Shown: one piece after another, positions 5,776 to 14,908 of the stretch
How the letters are laid out: every line of letters begins with the position of its first letter
Numbering within the stretch: position 1 is the stretch's first letter
Origin: Oscillospiraceae bacterium
GTDB taxonomy: Bacteria > Bacillota > Clostridia > Oscillospirales > Oscillospiraceae
Reading direction: 5' to 3'
NCBI GenBank assembly: GCA_031261245.1
Contig: JAISKU010000093.1
Span: 1 to 22,165, forward strand
Length of the DNA stretch: 22,165 bases
Made by a program: the position numbers and the translations under genes
Notes under the pieces: generated by a model
Databases searched by the model: none
What the model was told of the DNA's origin: nothing
The model's input: only the letters and a program-made list of their open reading frames with translations

Positions 5776-7815
5776 ATGAAAAAACTGACCAAGCTAACAG
5801 TGTTCATACTGGTTTTCGCGATGATAGCCGGTATGAGTAGCGCGTTCGCCGCGTTCTCGGTGCCGACGTCGCCGCTGAACACGAACGACGGGGTAATCAA
5901 GGTGATTGCCGCGCGCGCGGGACAGATAGCGCCGCTGATTCTCGGCGCCGACCTCGTTGCGTCCACAAACCTCGGGGCGTCTGACGGGAGCTTTACGGGG
6001 GCGAACGCGATACTCGGCGTTTTCGGCTCCAATATCAACGCGAAGCCCGACCCGTGGCTCTACAACTATTTCTACAACCTCGGACAGCCCGCCGCAAACA
6101 AGGTGTTCAACGCGACAATAAGCGAGCATCAGGAGGACGGCACACCGGCGGGAGACCCGACAATCACGGAGGAGCTCACGCACAAGCCGAACCTGATTCT
6201 CACGCAGGCCGAGGGTGTCGGCGACCCGTCTCCTACGCGCTTTGCGTCATATGTGAATATCATAAACGCGCTGCCGGAGAACACGGACGGGGACTTGACG
6301 AACGACTACGCGCCGTCCTTCTTCACCTGCTCCACGTCGTCGCTCGTCGTGCAGTGCCAGAACCTCATAGCGCTTGCCAATGCGATAAACACGGTCGCCG
6401 GGGAAAAGAACCTCAAAACGCGCTACGGCAATCCGTATGACACGGCGGCGAACTATGACAAATATGTCTGGGGTTATTTCTTCTATGTGCAGGAGCAGTT
6501 GGATTCCGGGGCGCTCACGAAGAAGAGCTCCGCCGTCCTGTCCGGCACCTCGGACAGCGGCGCGAATTGGAATCTCGCCGCGCGCACGGCCGGTACGGGC
6601 AGACCCACCAGCCGCCTTGTGGAGTACGTGCAGGACAACACGGTGCTGCTCAATGAGACTGTGGGCGCTAACACCGCTACACTCGCGCAGGTGCTCGCCT
6701 GCGACGTCGTAATCGCGACGGGCAATAACGGCAATGCGCTGCGCGCCGCGGCCGCGACGGCCGGGGTTCCGGAGGCGGATCTCCCGTTCATCATCGACAC
6801 GCTTCCGACGTGCCTTTACGGTATGATTATGCAGACGCATGAGAACGCGCTCGGAATTCCGCTCATTCAGAGCATGATTTACGGCGACGAGCTCGGAATC
6901 AACCCCGTGTACGCGGCTGCGTATTTCTATCAGAATTTCTTCCACATCACGGACAACAGCGCGCTTCAGGAGACGGTGACGACGCTCATGGCATCGGCAA
7001 CGCTCCCCACCGGCGTTACGACGTCGCTTGCGCAGTACGACCCGCAGAGCGTTGAGGCGATAATCGCCGCCGGCGTGACATACGGAACGGGCAAGACGCG
7101 CCACGCGGATGCGACGCCGTGGGCTCCGGACACATCGGTGCCGCTCGGCGCGGGCAAGGACGCGAACCCCACGGTTGTGTATCCCCCGTACGTTCCCGTG
7201 GTGAATCCCAAGGAAGAAGCTATCGCAGATGAAGAGACACCGTTGACGGAAACTCCCGAGCCGGAAGACGCGTTCAGTGACATAAGCGCGGAGGACTGGT
7301 ATTATGAGGCCGTCAAATACGTGAGGGAGCAAGGGCTCATGACGGGAACCTCGGGAAGTGAGTTTTCTCCTAAGCTGAAGCTGTCGCGCGCGATGACGGC
7401 GACGGTTATCTACAGACTCGCCGGAGAGCCCGCGGTAACGGGCGAAAACAGCTTCGGCGACGTCAAGGACGGTCAGTGGTACACGGATCCGATAACGTGG
7501 GCTGCGGTGTCCGGCATCGTAGGCGGGTACAGCGACAAGCAGTTCGGAACGCTCGACGACGTGACGCGCGAGCAGATTGTGACGATTCTCTATCGCTACG
7601 CTGTGTTAAAGGGGAAAGACACGACTGCGAGAGCGGAGCTCGATAAATTCCCTGACGCGGGTGATCTGTCGTCGTGGGCAGAGGACGCGATGAGCTGGGC
7701 GGTAGCCATAGGCCTCATTGACGGACGCGACGGAGCGCTTGCGGCCAAAGACGGCACGACGAGGGCGGAGTTTGCCACGTTGATTATGCGCTACATAGAG
7801 ATTGTGGGCAAATAA
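5776..7815 (+). CDS. S-layer-anchored substrate-binding protein with three SLH domains
   Basis: The 679-residue product starts with a signal peptide (KK, hydrophobic core, cleavage near AFA at about 23-25). A region of about 450 residues follows that looks like a FepB/BtuF-type binding fold: GVIKVIAARAGQIAPLILGA near the start, then KPNLILTQ. A proline-rich, acidic linker (about 460-498) leads to three SLH repeats at roughly 499-553, 559-614 and 625-677, with the SRAMT, TREQI and TRAEF motifs that bind secondary cell-wall polymer. The start is the ATG at 5776 behind AAGGAG. An in-frame upstream extension runs through the leader terminator and is not coding. As the first gene after the riboswitch-like leader, it likely captures substrate at the wall for the ABC importer downstream. 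Substrate unknown, with molybdate or tungstate favoured by context. Confidence 0.85.
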   Translation: MKKLTKLTVFILVFAMIAGMSSAFAAFSVPTSPLNTNDGVIKVIAARAGQIAPLILGADLVASTNLGASDGSFTGANAILGVFGSNINAKPDPWLYNYFYNLGQPAANKVFNATISEHQEDGTPAGDPTITEELTHKPNLILTQAEGVGDPSPTRFASYVNIINALPENTDGDLTNDYAPSFFTCSTSSLVVQCQNLIALANAINTVAGEKNLKTRYGNPYDTAANYDKYVWGYFFYVQEQLDSGALTKKSSAVLSGTSDSGANWNLAARTAGTGRPTSRLVEYVQDNTVLLNETVGANTATLAQVLACDVVIATGNNGNALRAAAATAGVPEADLPFIIDTLPTCLYGMIMQTHENALGIPLIQSMIYGDELGINPVYAAAYFYQNFFHITDNSALQETVTTLMASATLPTGVTTSLAQYDPQSVEAIIAAGVTYGTGKTRHADATPWAPDTSVPLGAGKDANPTVVYPPYVPVVNPKEEAIADEETPLTETPEPEDAFSDISAEDWYYEAVKYVREQGLMTGTSGSEFSPKLKLSRAMTATVIYRLAGEPAVTGENSFGDVKDGQWYTDPITWAAVSGIVGGYSDKQFGTLDDVTREQIVTILYRYAVLKGKDTTARAELDKFPDAGDLSSWAEDAMSWAVAIGLIDGRDGALAAKDGTTRAEFATLIMRYIEIVGK

Positions 7816-7824
7816 CGACATAGG

Positions 7825-7859
7825 CCAAAGGGGTCAACGCTTCGGCTTGACCCCTTTGG
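7825..7859 (+). terminator. Long intercistronic stem-loop, weak terminator or processing site
   Basis: CCAAAGGGGTCAA (7825-7837) pairs perfectly with TTGACCCCTTTGG (7847-7859) around a GC-UUCG-GC tip with one bulged base. Only ATAATTT follows, so termination would be partial. It lies 9 bp after the SLH gene stop and would let the first gene be expressed more strongly than the rest, by partial termination or by 3'-end protection. Confidence 0.6.
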
Positions 7860-7885
7860 ATAATTTCCGAGAGGGGGCGACCGAA

Positions 7886-9610
7886 ATAAAAGTTAAGACC
7901 GTGATTTTGGCGTCCCTGCTGGGGGCGCTGCTGTTGTCCTCATGCCGACCGAGCTCGGCGCTCGTCGATACGGTGTACACGCAGGACGTGCCGGAGGTTG
8001 ACACGCGCAGTCAGGTGAATTACATAGACAACAGCGCGGACAACACGGAGAAAAATGACGACCTGTCGCCTGAGGAGATAAACGACGAGTCTACCGACCC
8101 GCGTGAGCGCGAGCGTAAAAACGCCGTTCCCGGCGATGGCGACGACGGCGGTTCCGCGCCCGATATAAGACATGACGATAACGCCTCGTCAGACTTCAAA
8201 CCGTCCTCGGGCGCCCCGGAGGGGCTTGGCGTCGGCGATAGCGGCGACGAGCCGCAGCAGAGCGCAGACGACGGCGCGCAGGACGTCGGTATCATCGGCG
8301 CAGGCGGCGTAACGGTGCGGGACGGCGCCCGCCGGGAGATTGAAAACGCCTACGGGGACATCGTGGATATTCCGGAGAATGTGGAGACGGTCGCGGCAAC
8401 GGGAGAGGCCGCGCTGATTGTGCGTATGCTCGGCGGGGGGGGGAGGCTTGCGGCGACATCGGAGAGCTTTGCCGCCTCGGCGCTCGCGCGGACGGTGTTC
8501 GGCTCGGGGAGCGCGGACGTCAAAAACGCGCTCTGGGGCGGGAACGGCTCGTCCCCGCTGTCAAATGAGAAATTTTCGGCGCTTTTGGAGGCCGGGCCGC
8601 AGGTGTGCTTTGAAATTTCCGGACAGCGCGCCTTCTCGGAGGCGCAGATTGCGCGGCTCAGGGAGCTCGGAATCGGATACGTCGCGCTTCCGGCGCTCAC
8701 CACGCACTCGGGAATACTTCTCGCCGTCAGGATAGTGGGCGAGGCGCTCGGCGAGGTCAACGGCGTTGACGCCCGCGCCGCGGCAAAGGAGTACGCGGCG
8801 TTCAGCGCGTCCGTGCTCGCGAAAGCGGCCTCGGCGGGGAAATTCTCACCCGACGGAATAAATTATGACACGGGTGAGGCGGACGCGTCGTCTTCAGGCG
8901 GCGGCATATACTCACTGTATATAGGCGGTTGGGACGGCGGCGCGCATTACACGCTGCACGATGACAGCTCCGTGACGCTTGAGGGGGCGGGACTGCCCGT
9001 CGCGGTGACGGGGTACACGGCCTCGCCCATGAGCTACTATATGAGCCTCGCCGGTGTGGCAAACGCGGCGGCGCTGCGCGAGAACAACTACTCGGCGATT
9101 CTTCCGAAAGCGCGGTATGTAAGCCCGATTCACACGGCGAATAAGGCCCTGTCCGTATCGGGGGGCTATGCCGAGTATGACGCGGGCTATGTGTTCACGA
9201 CGGCGGGCGGGAAATACCTCGGCGACGCGGCGTTCCCGGCTGTAATCGCGGAGAGCGCGGCGGTACGCGACGGCATACTCGCAAATTCGCTGTGGAAGAA
9301 TTATGGCGCCGTGACCTCCGCGAGCGGACTGACAAACGGATACGGATTCCCCGACAAGTCCGGGGATATTGTCTCGACGACGGTTCACGGGCCATACGAG
9401 GTTTTCGTGAATCCGCGCGGCGTCGGAAGCTGGACGGAGGGCTCGGTTGAGAGCGTTCTGGAGCCTCTTTGGATTGCGTGGAGGCTCACGGGCTCCGTAA
9501 GTGAGGCGGAGATGCGTGACGCGCTTGTGAGTTTTTACGCGAAATTTTACGGCTACGCGCTGTCCGCCGCGGAAACTGACGACATACTCGCAGGGAACCG
9601 GGCGCGGTAG
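7886..9610 (+). CDS. Lipoprotein substrate-binding protein, FepB/BtuF type
   Basis: The product is a membrane-anchored binding protein. A lipobox LLSSC puts the lipidated cysteine at residue 20 when counted from an ATA codon at 7886. Residues 21 to about 147 form an acidic, low-complexity tether. From about 148 the binding domain begins with REIENAYGDIVDIPENV, the usual opening of FecCD-associated binding proteins, and continues for about 420 residues. The ATA is preferred because GAGGGGG (7871-7877) is 8 nt upstream and it restores a positive MKVK signal-peptide head. GTG at 7901 is the canonical alternative but has no ribosome-binding site. Upstream in-frame TTG codons lie in the stem-loop or overlap the previous gene. 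The permeases follow after 6 bp, so this is the core binding protein of the importer. Confidence 0.85.
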   Translation: MKVKTVILASLLGALLLSSCRPSSALVDTVYTQDVPEVDTRSQVNYIDNSADNTEKNDDLSPEEINDESTDPRERERKNAVPGDGDDGGSAPDIRHDDNASSDFKPSSGAPEGLGVGDSGDEPQQSADDGAQDVGIIGAGGVTVRDGARREIENAYGDIVDIPENVETVAATGEAALIVRMLGGGGRLAATSESFAASALARTVFGSGSADVKNALWGGNGSSPLSNEKFSALLEAGPQVCFEISGQRAFSEAQIARLRELGIGYVALPALTTHSGILLAVRIVGEALGEVNGVDARAAAKEYAAFSASVLAKAASAGKFSPDGINYDTGEADASSSGGGIYSLYIGGWDGGAHYTLHDDSSVTLEGAGLPVAVTGYTASPMSYYMSLAGVANAAALRENNYSAILPKARYVSPIHTANKALSVSGGYAEYDAGYVFTTAGGKYLGDAAFPAVIAESAAVRDGILANSLWKNYGAVTSASGLTNGYGFPDKSGDIVSTTVHGPYEVFVNPRGVGSWTEGSVESVLEPLWIAWRLTGSVSEAEMRDALVSFYAKFYGYALSAAETDDILAGNRAR

Positions 9611-9616
9611 AAGGTT

Positions 9617-10819
9617 ATGAAAAAGAGGGATGGAAACCGAATAAAAATCACGCTTCACGAGGGCGCGGAAAACAGGCGGCCCGGGGACGCGGGGCTCGTG
9701 TTCGGCGACGGCGCGAAAAAGCTGATCCGGCTCGCGTGTGCGCTCGCGGTACTCGCGTTCGCCGTCGTAATGCTCAGGTATGACTTTGTGAACAGACCCG
9801 TGACGCTCGCGCGGTACCTGAGCGCGGCGGAGGTTCGCTTCGCGGCGCTCGGCAGATTTTTGTCCGGCAGGGAGTCAAACGGACTGAACTATTCGATATA
9901 CACCGTAATAATAGCGGCGTTTGTCGGCGCGGCGCTCTCGGTGTGCGGCACGGTGAGCCAGGGGGTTTTCAGAAATCCGATAGCGTCTCCGTCCATGCTC
10001 GGAGTGCAGTCGGGAGGAATGGTGGCGGCGGCGCTGTATCTGATAATCAGGTGGGAGCCCTCGCCTGCGTCCGAGTTTTTTACGTTTGAGGAGTATTCGA
10101 CGCTGCTCGACGGCATGAGCTTTTTCGACATGTACGAGCGGCAGATTTGGATGCTCGTCGGGTGTCTTGCGGGCGCGGGCGTTATTATCGCGATTTCGAC
10201 GCGCGCCGGACGCGGCAAGATGTCCTCCCTCGTGCTGATTATTTCCGGGACGCTGTTCTCTTCGTTCGCGAACACATTTACAAGCCTTGCGCGGTTCTGG
10301 TTTGTTTACAACGACCCGACAACGGAGCGCGCGTACGCGATGATGGGCGTGGCGATGGGGAGCTTCGCGAACACGTATACGCTTCGGCACCTCGTCATGC
10401 TCGGCATACCGATACTGATCGGCCTCGGCGCGCTTTTTGCCATGTCGGGAAGGCTGAATGTCATAATGTTCGGCGAGGACGAGGCGAGGACGCTCGGCTT
10501 GAACGTCACGCGTTTCCGCACGGTCGTGTTCCTCATCTGCGCGACACTCAGCGCCGTGGTGTTGTCCTTTTGCGGCCAAATGGGTTTTGTGGGACTCGTG
10601 GTGCCGCATTTCGCGCGGCAGATATCCGGATCGAATTTCAGGCTGCTGCTTCCGGTTTCGGCGCTTCTCGGCGCGCTCACGGTTGTTCTCGTGTACGGCG
10701 TCGCCGCGTGTGTCGGCATGACCTCGAGCTTAAACGTCATAACGAGCGTTATGGGCGGGGCGATGTTCATGTTTATTATGCTCAAGTACAGGAGGCGGAG
10801 AAATGCGGACTGGGCGTAG
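9617..10819 (+). CDS. FecCD/BtuC-type ABC transporter permease, subunit 1
   Basis: An integral membrane subunit of a type II ABC importer, 400 residues with about nine or ten membrane segments and a cytoplasmic N-terminal tail of about 35 residues. Family landmarks are NPIASPSMLGV (120-130), GEDEARTLGLNV (285-296), which is the coupling region that contacts the ATPase, and GFVGLVVPHFAR (323-334). The loop between about 144 and 175 is longer than usual. Type II permeases carry siderophores, haem, cobalamin or, in the MolBC case, molybdate and tungstate. The sequence alone does not separate these. The ATG is 6 bp after the lipoprotein stop with AGAAGG in front, and the 3' end overlaps the second permease by 17 bp. 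Confidence 0.92.
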   Translation: MKKRDGNRIKITLHEGAENRRPGDAGLVFGDGAKKLIRLACALAVLAFAVVMLRYDFVNRPVTLARYLSAAEVRFAALGRFLSGRESNGLNYSIYTVIIAAFVGAALSVCGTVSQGVFRNPIASPSMLGVQSGGMVAAALYLIIRWEPSPASEFFTFEEYSTLLDGMSFFDMYERQIWMLVGCLAGAGVIIAISTRAGRGKMSSLVLIISGTLFSSFANTFTSLARFWFVYNDPTTERAYAMMGVAMGSFANTYTLRHLVMLGIPILIGLGALFAMSGRLNVIMFGEDEARTLGLNVTRFRTVVFLICATLSAVVLSFCGQMGFVGLVVPHFARQISGSNFRLLLPVSALLGALTVVLVYGVAACVGMTSSLNVITSVMGGAMFMFIMLKYRRRRNADWA

Positions 10820-11927
10820 GGCCGCGGCGGGAGGCCGCGTGACAGTCGCGCTGGCCGGCGCTCTGCTGATCGCCGGGTTGTGCTTTGCGCTCTGCGTCCG
10901 CACGGGCGCCCCGGAGCTGATATCGCCGAGATATCCGATTCACAACCTCGGACTTTGGGCAAAGCTCGGCTTTGCGCGTGTTTTTAAGCTTCCGCTGTAC
11001 ACGCAGAGGCAGACGCTAATCGCGTCAAGCGCATACTATTTTGAAACCGTGGCGCGTGCCCGAAACCTCGCGGTCACGGTACTCTGCGGCGGAGGAATAG
11101 CGCTGTGCGGCGTGATTTTCCAGACGATTTTCAAAAATCCGGCGGCGTCGCCGACGATGCTCGGGGTATCCAACGGGATTGAGCTCGGTATGCTTATCCT
11201 CGTCTTGAAATACTCCGCCGACGTATTTTCCAAGACGACGGAGCGGTACCTGCTTTGCTTCGGGATGGCGCTCGCCATGCTCGCGCTCGTCATGTTCCTC
11301 GGCAAGCTCGTCGGCGGGAATCGGCGCTCGGTGACGGACATGCTGCTGTCAGGCTCAATATTGTCACAGATTTCAGGCGTCGTGATGATGTATTTCCGCT
11401 TCAACATGGCTCAGGAGGACTTGCAGACGCTTCAGACGCTCACACTTTACGGCTTCACGGTGAACACGACGTACTCGTTTGCGGGCGTAAGCCTCGTAAT
11501 TCTGGTCATGCTCCTTTTTCTGTGCGTAATGCCTTTTATACTGATGAGATTTTCGTTTGACGCCATGTCTTTTGCAGACGAGGAGACGGCGCTGCTGGGA
11601 ATTAATCCCGGCGTTGTGCGCGCTTTGGCGCTGTTCGCCGTCACGTTTATTATGACCGCCGCGATTTTATACTGCGGCTCCGTTGGTATCCTTTCGCTCG
11701 TCATACCTCACGCGTGCAGGGCCGTGTTTGGCGCGCGGTTTAAGACGATGCTTGCGGGCAGTGCGCTCCTCGGCGCGCTTCTGCTCGTAATCTGCCGGGT
11801 GATATCGTCGCTGATATATATTGACGGGATCGGATTTCTGCCTATCGGGCCGATTGTCGGGCTCGTCTCCGCGCCGCTGCTCGTGGCGGTGCTTGTGAAA
11901 AGAAGGAGTGCCGGATATGAGACTTGA
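10803..11927 (+). CDS. FecCD/BtuC-type ABC transporter permease, subunit 2
   Basis: The second permease of the importer, 374 residues, distinct from but homologous to the first. KNPAASPTMLGV is at 110-122, ADEETALLGI (258-267) is the ATPase-coupling helix, and GILSLVIPHACR (295-306) closes the family pattern. The start ATG overlaps the first permease by 17 bp behind AGGAGGCGG, and the end overlaps the ATPase gene by 11 bp. Two different permease genes point to a heterodimeric channel, as in FecCD and FepDG, rather than the homodimer of BtuC. Both permeases have a SP-MLGV variant of the usual ADP-LLGVSSG motif, perhaps a lineage feature. Confidence 0.93.
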   Translation: MRTGRRAAAGGRVTVALAGALLIAGLCFALCVRTGAPELISPRYPIHNLGLWAKLGFARVFKLPLYTQRQTLIASSAYYFETVARARNLAVTVLCGGGIALCGVIFQTIFKNPAASPTMLGVSNGIELGMLILVLKYSADVFSKTTERYLLCFGMALAMLALVMFLGKLVGGNRRSVTDMLLSGSILSQISGVVMMYFRFNMAQEDLQTLQTLTLYGFTVNTTYSFAGVSLVILVMLLFLCVMPFILMRFSFDAMSFADEETALLGINPGVVRALALFAVTFIMTAAILYCGSVGILSLVIPHACRAVFGARFKTMLAGSALLGALLLVICRVISSLIYIDGIGFLPIGPIVGLVSAPLLVAVLVKRRSAGYET

Positions 11928-12726
11928 GGTCAGAAACGTATCCTGCGGGTATGAACGCGGGCGGCCCGTGCTCGAAAATGTCAGCCTCGCCGTATCCTCC
12001 GGCGAGATATGCTGTATCCTCGGGCCGAACGGCGTCGGAAAGACGACGCTTTTCAAGAGCATATTGCGGCTTTTGCCGATATTCGGCGGGGAGATACGCG
12101 TTGACGGGGAGAATATCGCAAAATGGCCCGCCGCGCGCATGGCGGCGACAGCCGCGTATGTCGCCCAGGTGCATGTGCCGCCGTTTCCGTACAGGGCGCG
12201 CGACGTCGTGATGCTCGGCCGGGTACACAGCACGGGTTATTTTAAGCAGCCGACGCGCGAGGACAATGAAATTGCGGACAGAGCCATGCGCGAAATGGGC
12301 GTATTTCATCTCGCGGCGCGTCCTTACACCGAGATATCGGGCGGTGAGAGGCAGCTCGTCATGCTCGCCAGAGCCCTGGCGCAGGAGCCGAAAATGCTCG
12401 TGCTCGACGAGCCGACGGCAAATCTCGACTACGGCAATCAGGTGCGCGTTTTGGACAAGATATGCGCGCTGCGCGAGCGCGGATACGCCGTAATAATGAC
12501 GACGCACTCACCGGATCAGGCGTTTATATGCAAAGCGAGAGTTGCCCTGATAACGAGGGAGCGCAACGTGATTTACGGCGGCGCGGACGAGGTCATAACG
12601 GAACGTAATCTGTACGACGCGTACGGCGTGCGCGCGCGGGTTGTGCGGTTCAGCGATGAAAAGGGAAATGTGACGCGCGCTTGTGTGCCGCTGCGCGACA
12701 GTGCGGAAAGTGAGGGGAAAATATGA
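11917..12726 (+). CDS. ABC transporter ATP-binding protein, FepC/BtuD type
   Basis: The ATPase that powers the importer, 269 residues. Walker A GPNGVGKTT is at 36-44, the Q-loop Gln at 84, signature SGGERQ at 141-146, Walker B MLVLDEPT at 160-167 and the H-loop His at 197, so every catalytic element is present. The ATG at 11917 is preferred over an in-frame GTG at 11908 because AAGGAG (11903-11908) sits 8 nt before the ATG and overlaps the GTG. It overlaps the second permease by 11 bp and the MoxR gene by 4 bp, so transport and the downstream MoxR, MoeA and DUF364 functions are translated as one coupled series. Confidence 0.95.
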   Translation: MRLEVRNVSCGYERGRPVLENVSLAVSSGEICCILGPNGVGKTTLFKSILRLLPIFGGEIRVDGENIAKWPAARMAATAAYVAQVHVPPFPYRARDVVMLGRVHSTGYFKQPTREDNEIADRAMREMGVFHLAARPYTEISGGERQLVMLARALAQEPKMLVLDEPTANLDYGNQVRVLDKICALRERGYAVIMTTHSPDQAFICKARVALITRERNVIYGGADEVITERNLYDAYGVRARVVRFSDEKGNVTRACVPLRDSAESEGKI

Positions 12727-13673
12727 GTGACGAAATACGGGCGGGGGAGACGCTGCGGGCTATTGTTGACAACATCGAGAAGGTGATCGTGGGCAAGCGC
12801 CCGGTCGTGGAGCTGTGCGTGACGGCGATGGTGAGCGGCGGGCACGTGCTGATTGAGGATGTGCCCGGCGTCGGCAAGACGAGCCTCGCCTCGGCGCTTG
12901 CAAAAACCGTGTCGTGCGGCTTTAAGCGCATACAGTTTACGCCGGATATCATGCCGTCGGACGTCACGGGGTTTTCGGTATACAACCAAAAGAGGGGCGA
13001 GTTTGAATTTCGCCCCGGAGCGATCATGAGCAATATCGTACTCGCCGACGAGATAAATCGCGCGTCCGCAAAGACGCAGGCGAGCTTGCTTGAGGCGATG
13101 GAGGAGCGGCAGGTGACGGTTGACGCGCAGACGTATCGTCTCGAGGAGCCGTTCATGGTTATAGCGACGCAGAATCCCATAGATTCGTTCGGCACGTACC
13201 CGCTCCCCGAGGCGCAGATAGACAGGTTCATGATGAAGGTATCTGTGGGATATCCCTCGCCGGAGGAGGAGGTGCGCGTCGCGATGCAGGACAGAGGCGC
13301 CGTCAGGGAGCTTACCGCGGCGGTGAGGGGCGAGGACATCGTGAGGCTCCGGGAGCTCGCCGGGCACGTGCGCGTCTCAGACGCGGCGGCGCGATATATC
13401 GTGGACATAGTGACAGCCACGCGCTCAAATCCGGACGCGATGCTTGGATGCAGTCCGCGCGGGACGATTGCGCTGTACGCGGCGTGCAGGACGTGGGCGC
13501 TCTACAACGGGCGGGATTATGTGCTGCCGGACGACGCGAAGTATCTCGCCCCGTTTGTGCTCGCGCACAGGATCATTATGAAGCATGAGGCGCGCCTTGC
13601 CGGAAAGAGCGGGGCCGACGTCGTGGACGCGGCGCTGCACAGCGTCGTTGTTCCGCTCGGAGGGGTGCAGTGA
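12723..13673 (+). CDS. MoxR-family AAA+ ATPase
   Basis: A chaperone-like AAA+ ATPase, 316 residues. Walker A VPGVGKTS is at 47-54, Walker B VLADEINR at 106-113, sensor 1 ATQNP at 148-152, and AQIDRFM follows with a probable arginine finger at 168. MoxR proteins are commonly encoded with DUF58 and transglutaminase-like membrane proteins, as here, and several are implicated in maturing metal-dependent enzymes. The gene begins with an ATGA overlap on the transporter ATPase and ends with a GTGA overlap on the DUF58 gene. Its place between a metal importer and two moeA genes suggests a role in cofactor handling or envelope stress. That is inference. Confidence 0.93.
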   Translation: MSDEIRAGETLRAIVDNIEKVIVGKRPVVELCVTAMVSGGHVLIEDVPGVGKTSLASALAKTVSCGFKRIQFTPDIMPSDVTGFSVYNQKRGEFEFRPGAIMSNIVLADEINRASAKTQASLLEAMEERQVTVDAQTYRLEEPFMVIATQNPIDSFGTYPLPEAQIDRFMMKVSVGYPSPEEEVRVAMQDRGAVRELTAAVRGEDIVRLRELAGHVRVSDAAARYIVDIVTATRSNPDAMLGCSPRGTIALYAACRTWALYNGRDYVLPDDAKYLAPFVLAHRIIMKHEARLAGKSGADVVDAALHSVVVPLGGVQ

Positions 13674-14908
13674 CCTCACGGGCGTATAGGACGGAAATAA
13701 GGCTGCCGGGGTTGCTGCTGTCTCTCGGCGCTGTTTTGCTGTGCGCGCTGCCGGCGATGTATCTGAACAGCGCATTCGGGTGGCTTCCCGTGCTCACGCT
13801 CGTATTTATGTGGTTGCTGTCGTTCATATATGTAAAAATACTCGCGCGGGGAATTGAGATAAGCGGGGAATCGCTGTTCGGCAGCTGCACGCGCGGAGCG
13901 GAGACGGATTTTCGCGTCACGCTGAAAAGCGCGTCGCGGCTCCCGTGCCCGGATGCGGAAATTTCCCTGTTTGTATCCGACGCCATAGGCGATGTCGCCG
14001 CGCAGAGCGCGGTGCGCACGGCGATTTTGCCGGGGGAGGAGCGGGAGCTCGGGTTCTCTGTGAGTTTTAAGCATGTCGGGGAGTACAGAGTTGGGATTAA
14101 AAGTGTGCGGCTGCGCGGATTTTTCGGAGGTTTCCGGGTAGTTATACGAAACGCGGGGGAGTACGGCGTGACCGTAATACCCAAATCGCACGCGCTCGGT
14201 AAATTTGCGCTTTCGGACATGGTGAGGAGCGAGAGCCTGCGCGCGTATACGCGCTCCTCCGCCGAGAGCGTGGACTACGCGGGCGTGCGCGACTACGCGT
14301 TCGGAGACCCGATAAAGCTCATACACTGGAAGCTTTCCTCGCACTCGGACAGATATATGACAAAGCTTTTGGAGAGCTACGGGAGCAACGGCATAACGGT
14401 AGTGCCGTATATGCTGTCGCCCGAATACGACGCGGAGACGCTTATGGGCGTGTACGACGCGCTTGTCGAGACGTGCTTTTCAATCTGCCGCCACGCTTCC
14501 GACAGCGGACTTGATACCGAGCTTGTTTTTATCGGGCGCGACGGCGGAAAGACGTCCGCTCTGCCGTCGGGTACGGGCGGTTTTGCCTCCGTAATGCGGA
14601 GTATGCCTAAGATACATACCGCCTATGACAGCCTGACGGACGATATCGGGTATCTGTTTGACGGCGGCGGGATATACTCGCACAGCAATATCGCCGTGTG
14701 CGCGGCCACGCTCGACGACGGGCTTGTGCAGACGCTGCTTAGGCTGCGCCGGGCGCGGAAGAATCCGATACTTTTTTTCACCCTGCCGGACTGCGTGTAC
14801 GGGGACGACAGGAGGCTCGCCTCAAAGCCGCTCGCCCTGCTGGAGCGCGCCGGTGTGCCGTATTTTGTTATTCCCTCGGCGGACGACATCGAGAGGACGG
14901 TAGGATGA
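13670..14908 (+). CDS. DUF58 domain protein with N-terminal membrane segments
   Basis: A 412-residue protein with two N-terminal transmembrane segments (about 13-32 and 38-57), a beta-rich middle region, and the DUF58 signature at 203-222: YAGVRDYAFGDP then IHWK. It is the classic partner of MoxR, likely its membrane-attached client or adaptor with a von Willebrand A-like fold. The biochemical role is undefined in the family. The GTG start overlaps the moxR stop in a GTGA and follows GGAGGGG. The end overlaps the next gene by 4 bp. Confidence 0.9.
   Translation: MTSRAYRTEIRLPGLLLSLGAVLLCALPAMYLNSAFGWLPVLTLVFMWLLSFIYVKILARGIEISGESLFGSCTRGAETDFRVTLKSASRLPCPDAEISLFVSDAIGDVAAQSAVRTAILPGEERELGFSVSFKHVGEYRVGIKSVRLRGFFGGFRVVIRNAGEYGVTVIPKSHALGKFALSDMVRSESLRAYTRSSAESVDYAGVRDYAFGDPIKLIHWKLSSHSDRYMTKLLESYGSNGITVVPYMLSPEYDAETLMGVYDALVETCFSICRHASDSGLDTELVFIGRDGGKTSALPSGTGGFASVMRSMPKIHTAYDSLTDDIGYLFDGGGIYSHSNIAVCAATLDDGLVQTLLRLRRARKNPILFFTLPDCVYGDDRRLASKPLALLERAGVPYFVIPSADDIERTVG

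Noticed and set aside
6247..7332. Long antisense open frame (about 360 codons) opposite the SLH protein gene
   Set aside because: Its translation is rich in Arg, Val and His with no recognisable domain, and no ribosome-binding site is evident. It is the expected by-product of GC-biased codons on the other strand. The same holds for antisense frames at 9875-10609 and 17679-18569.
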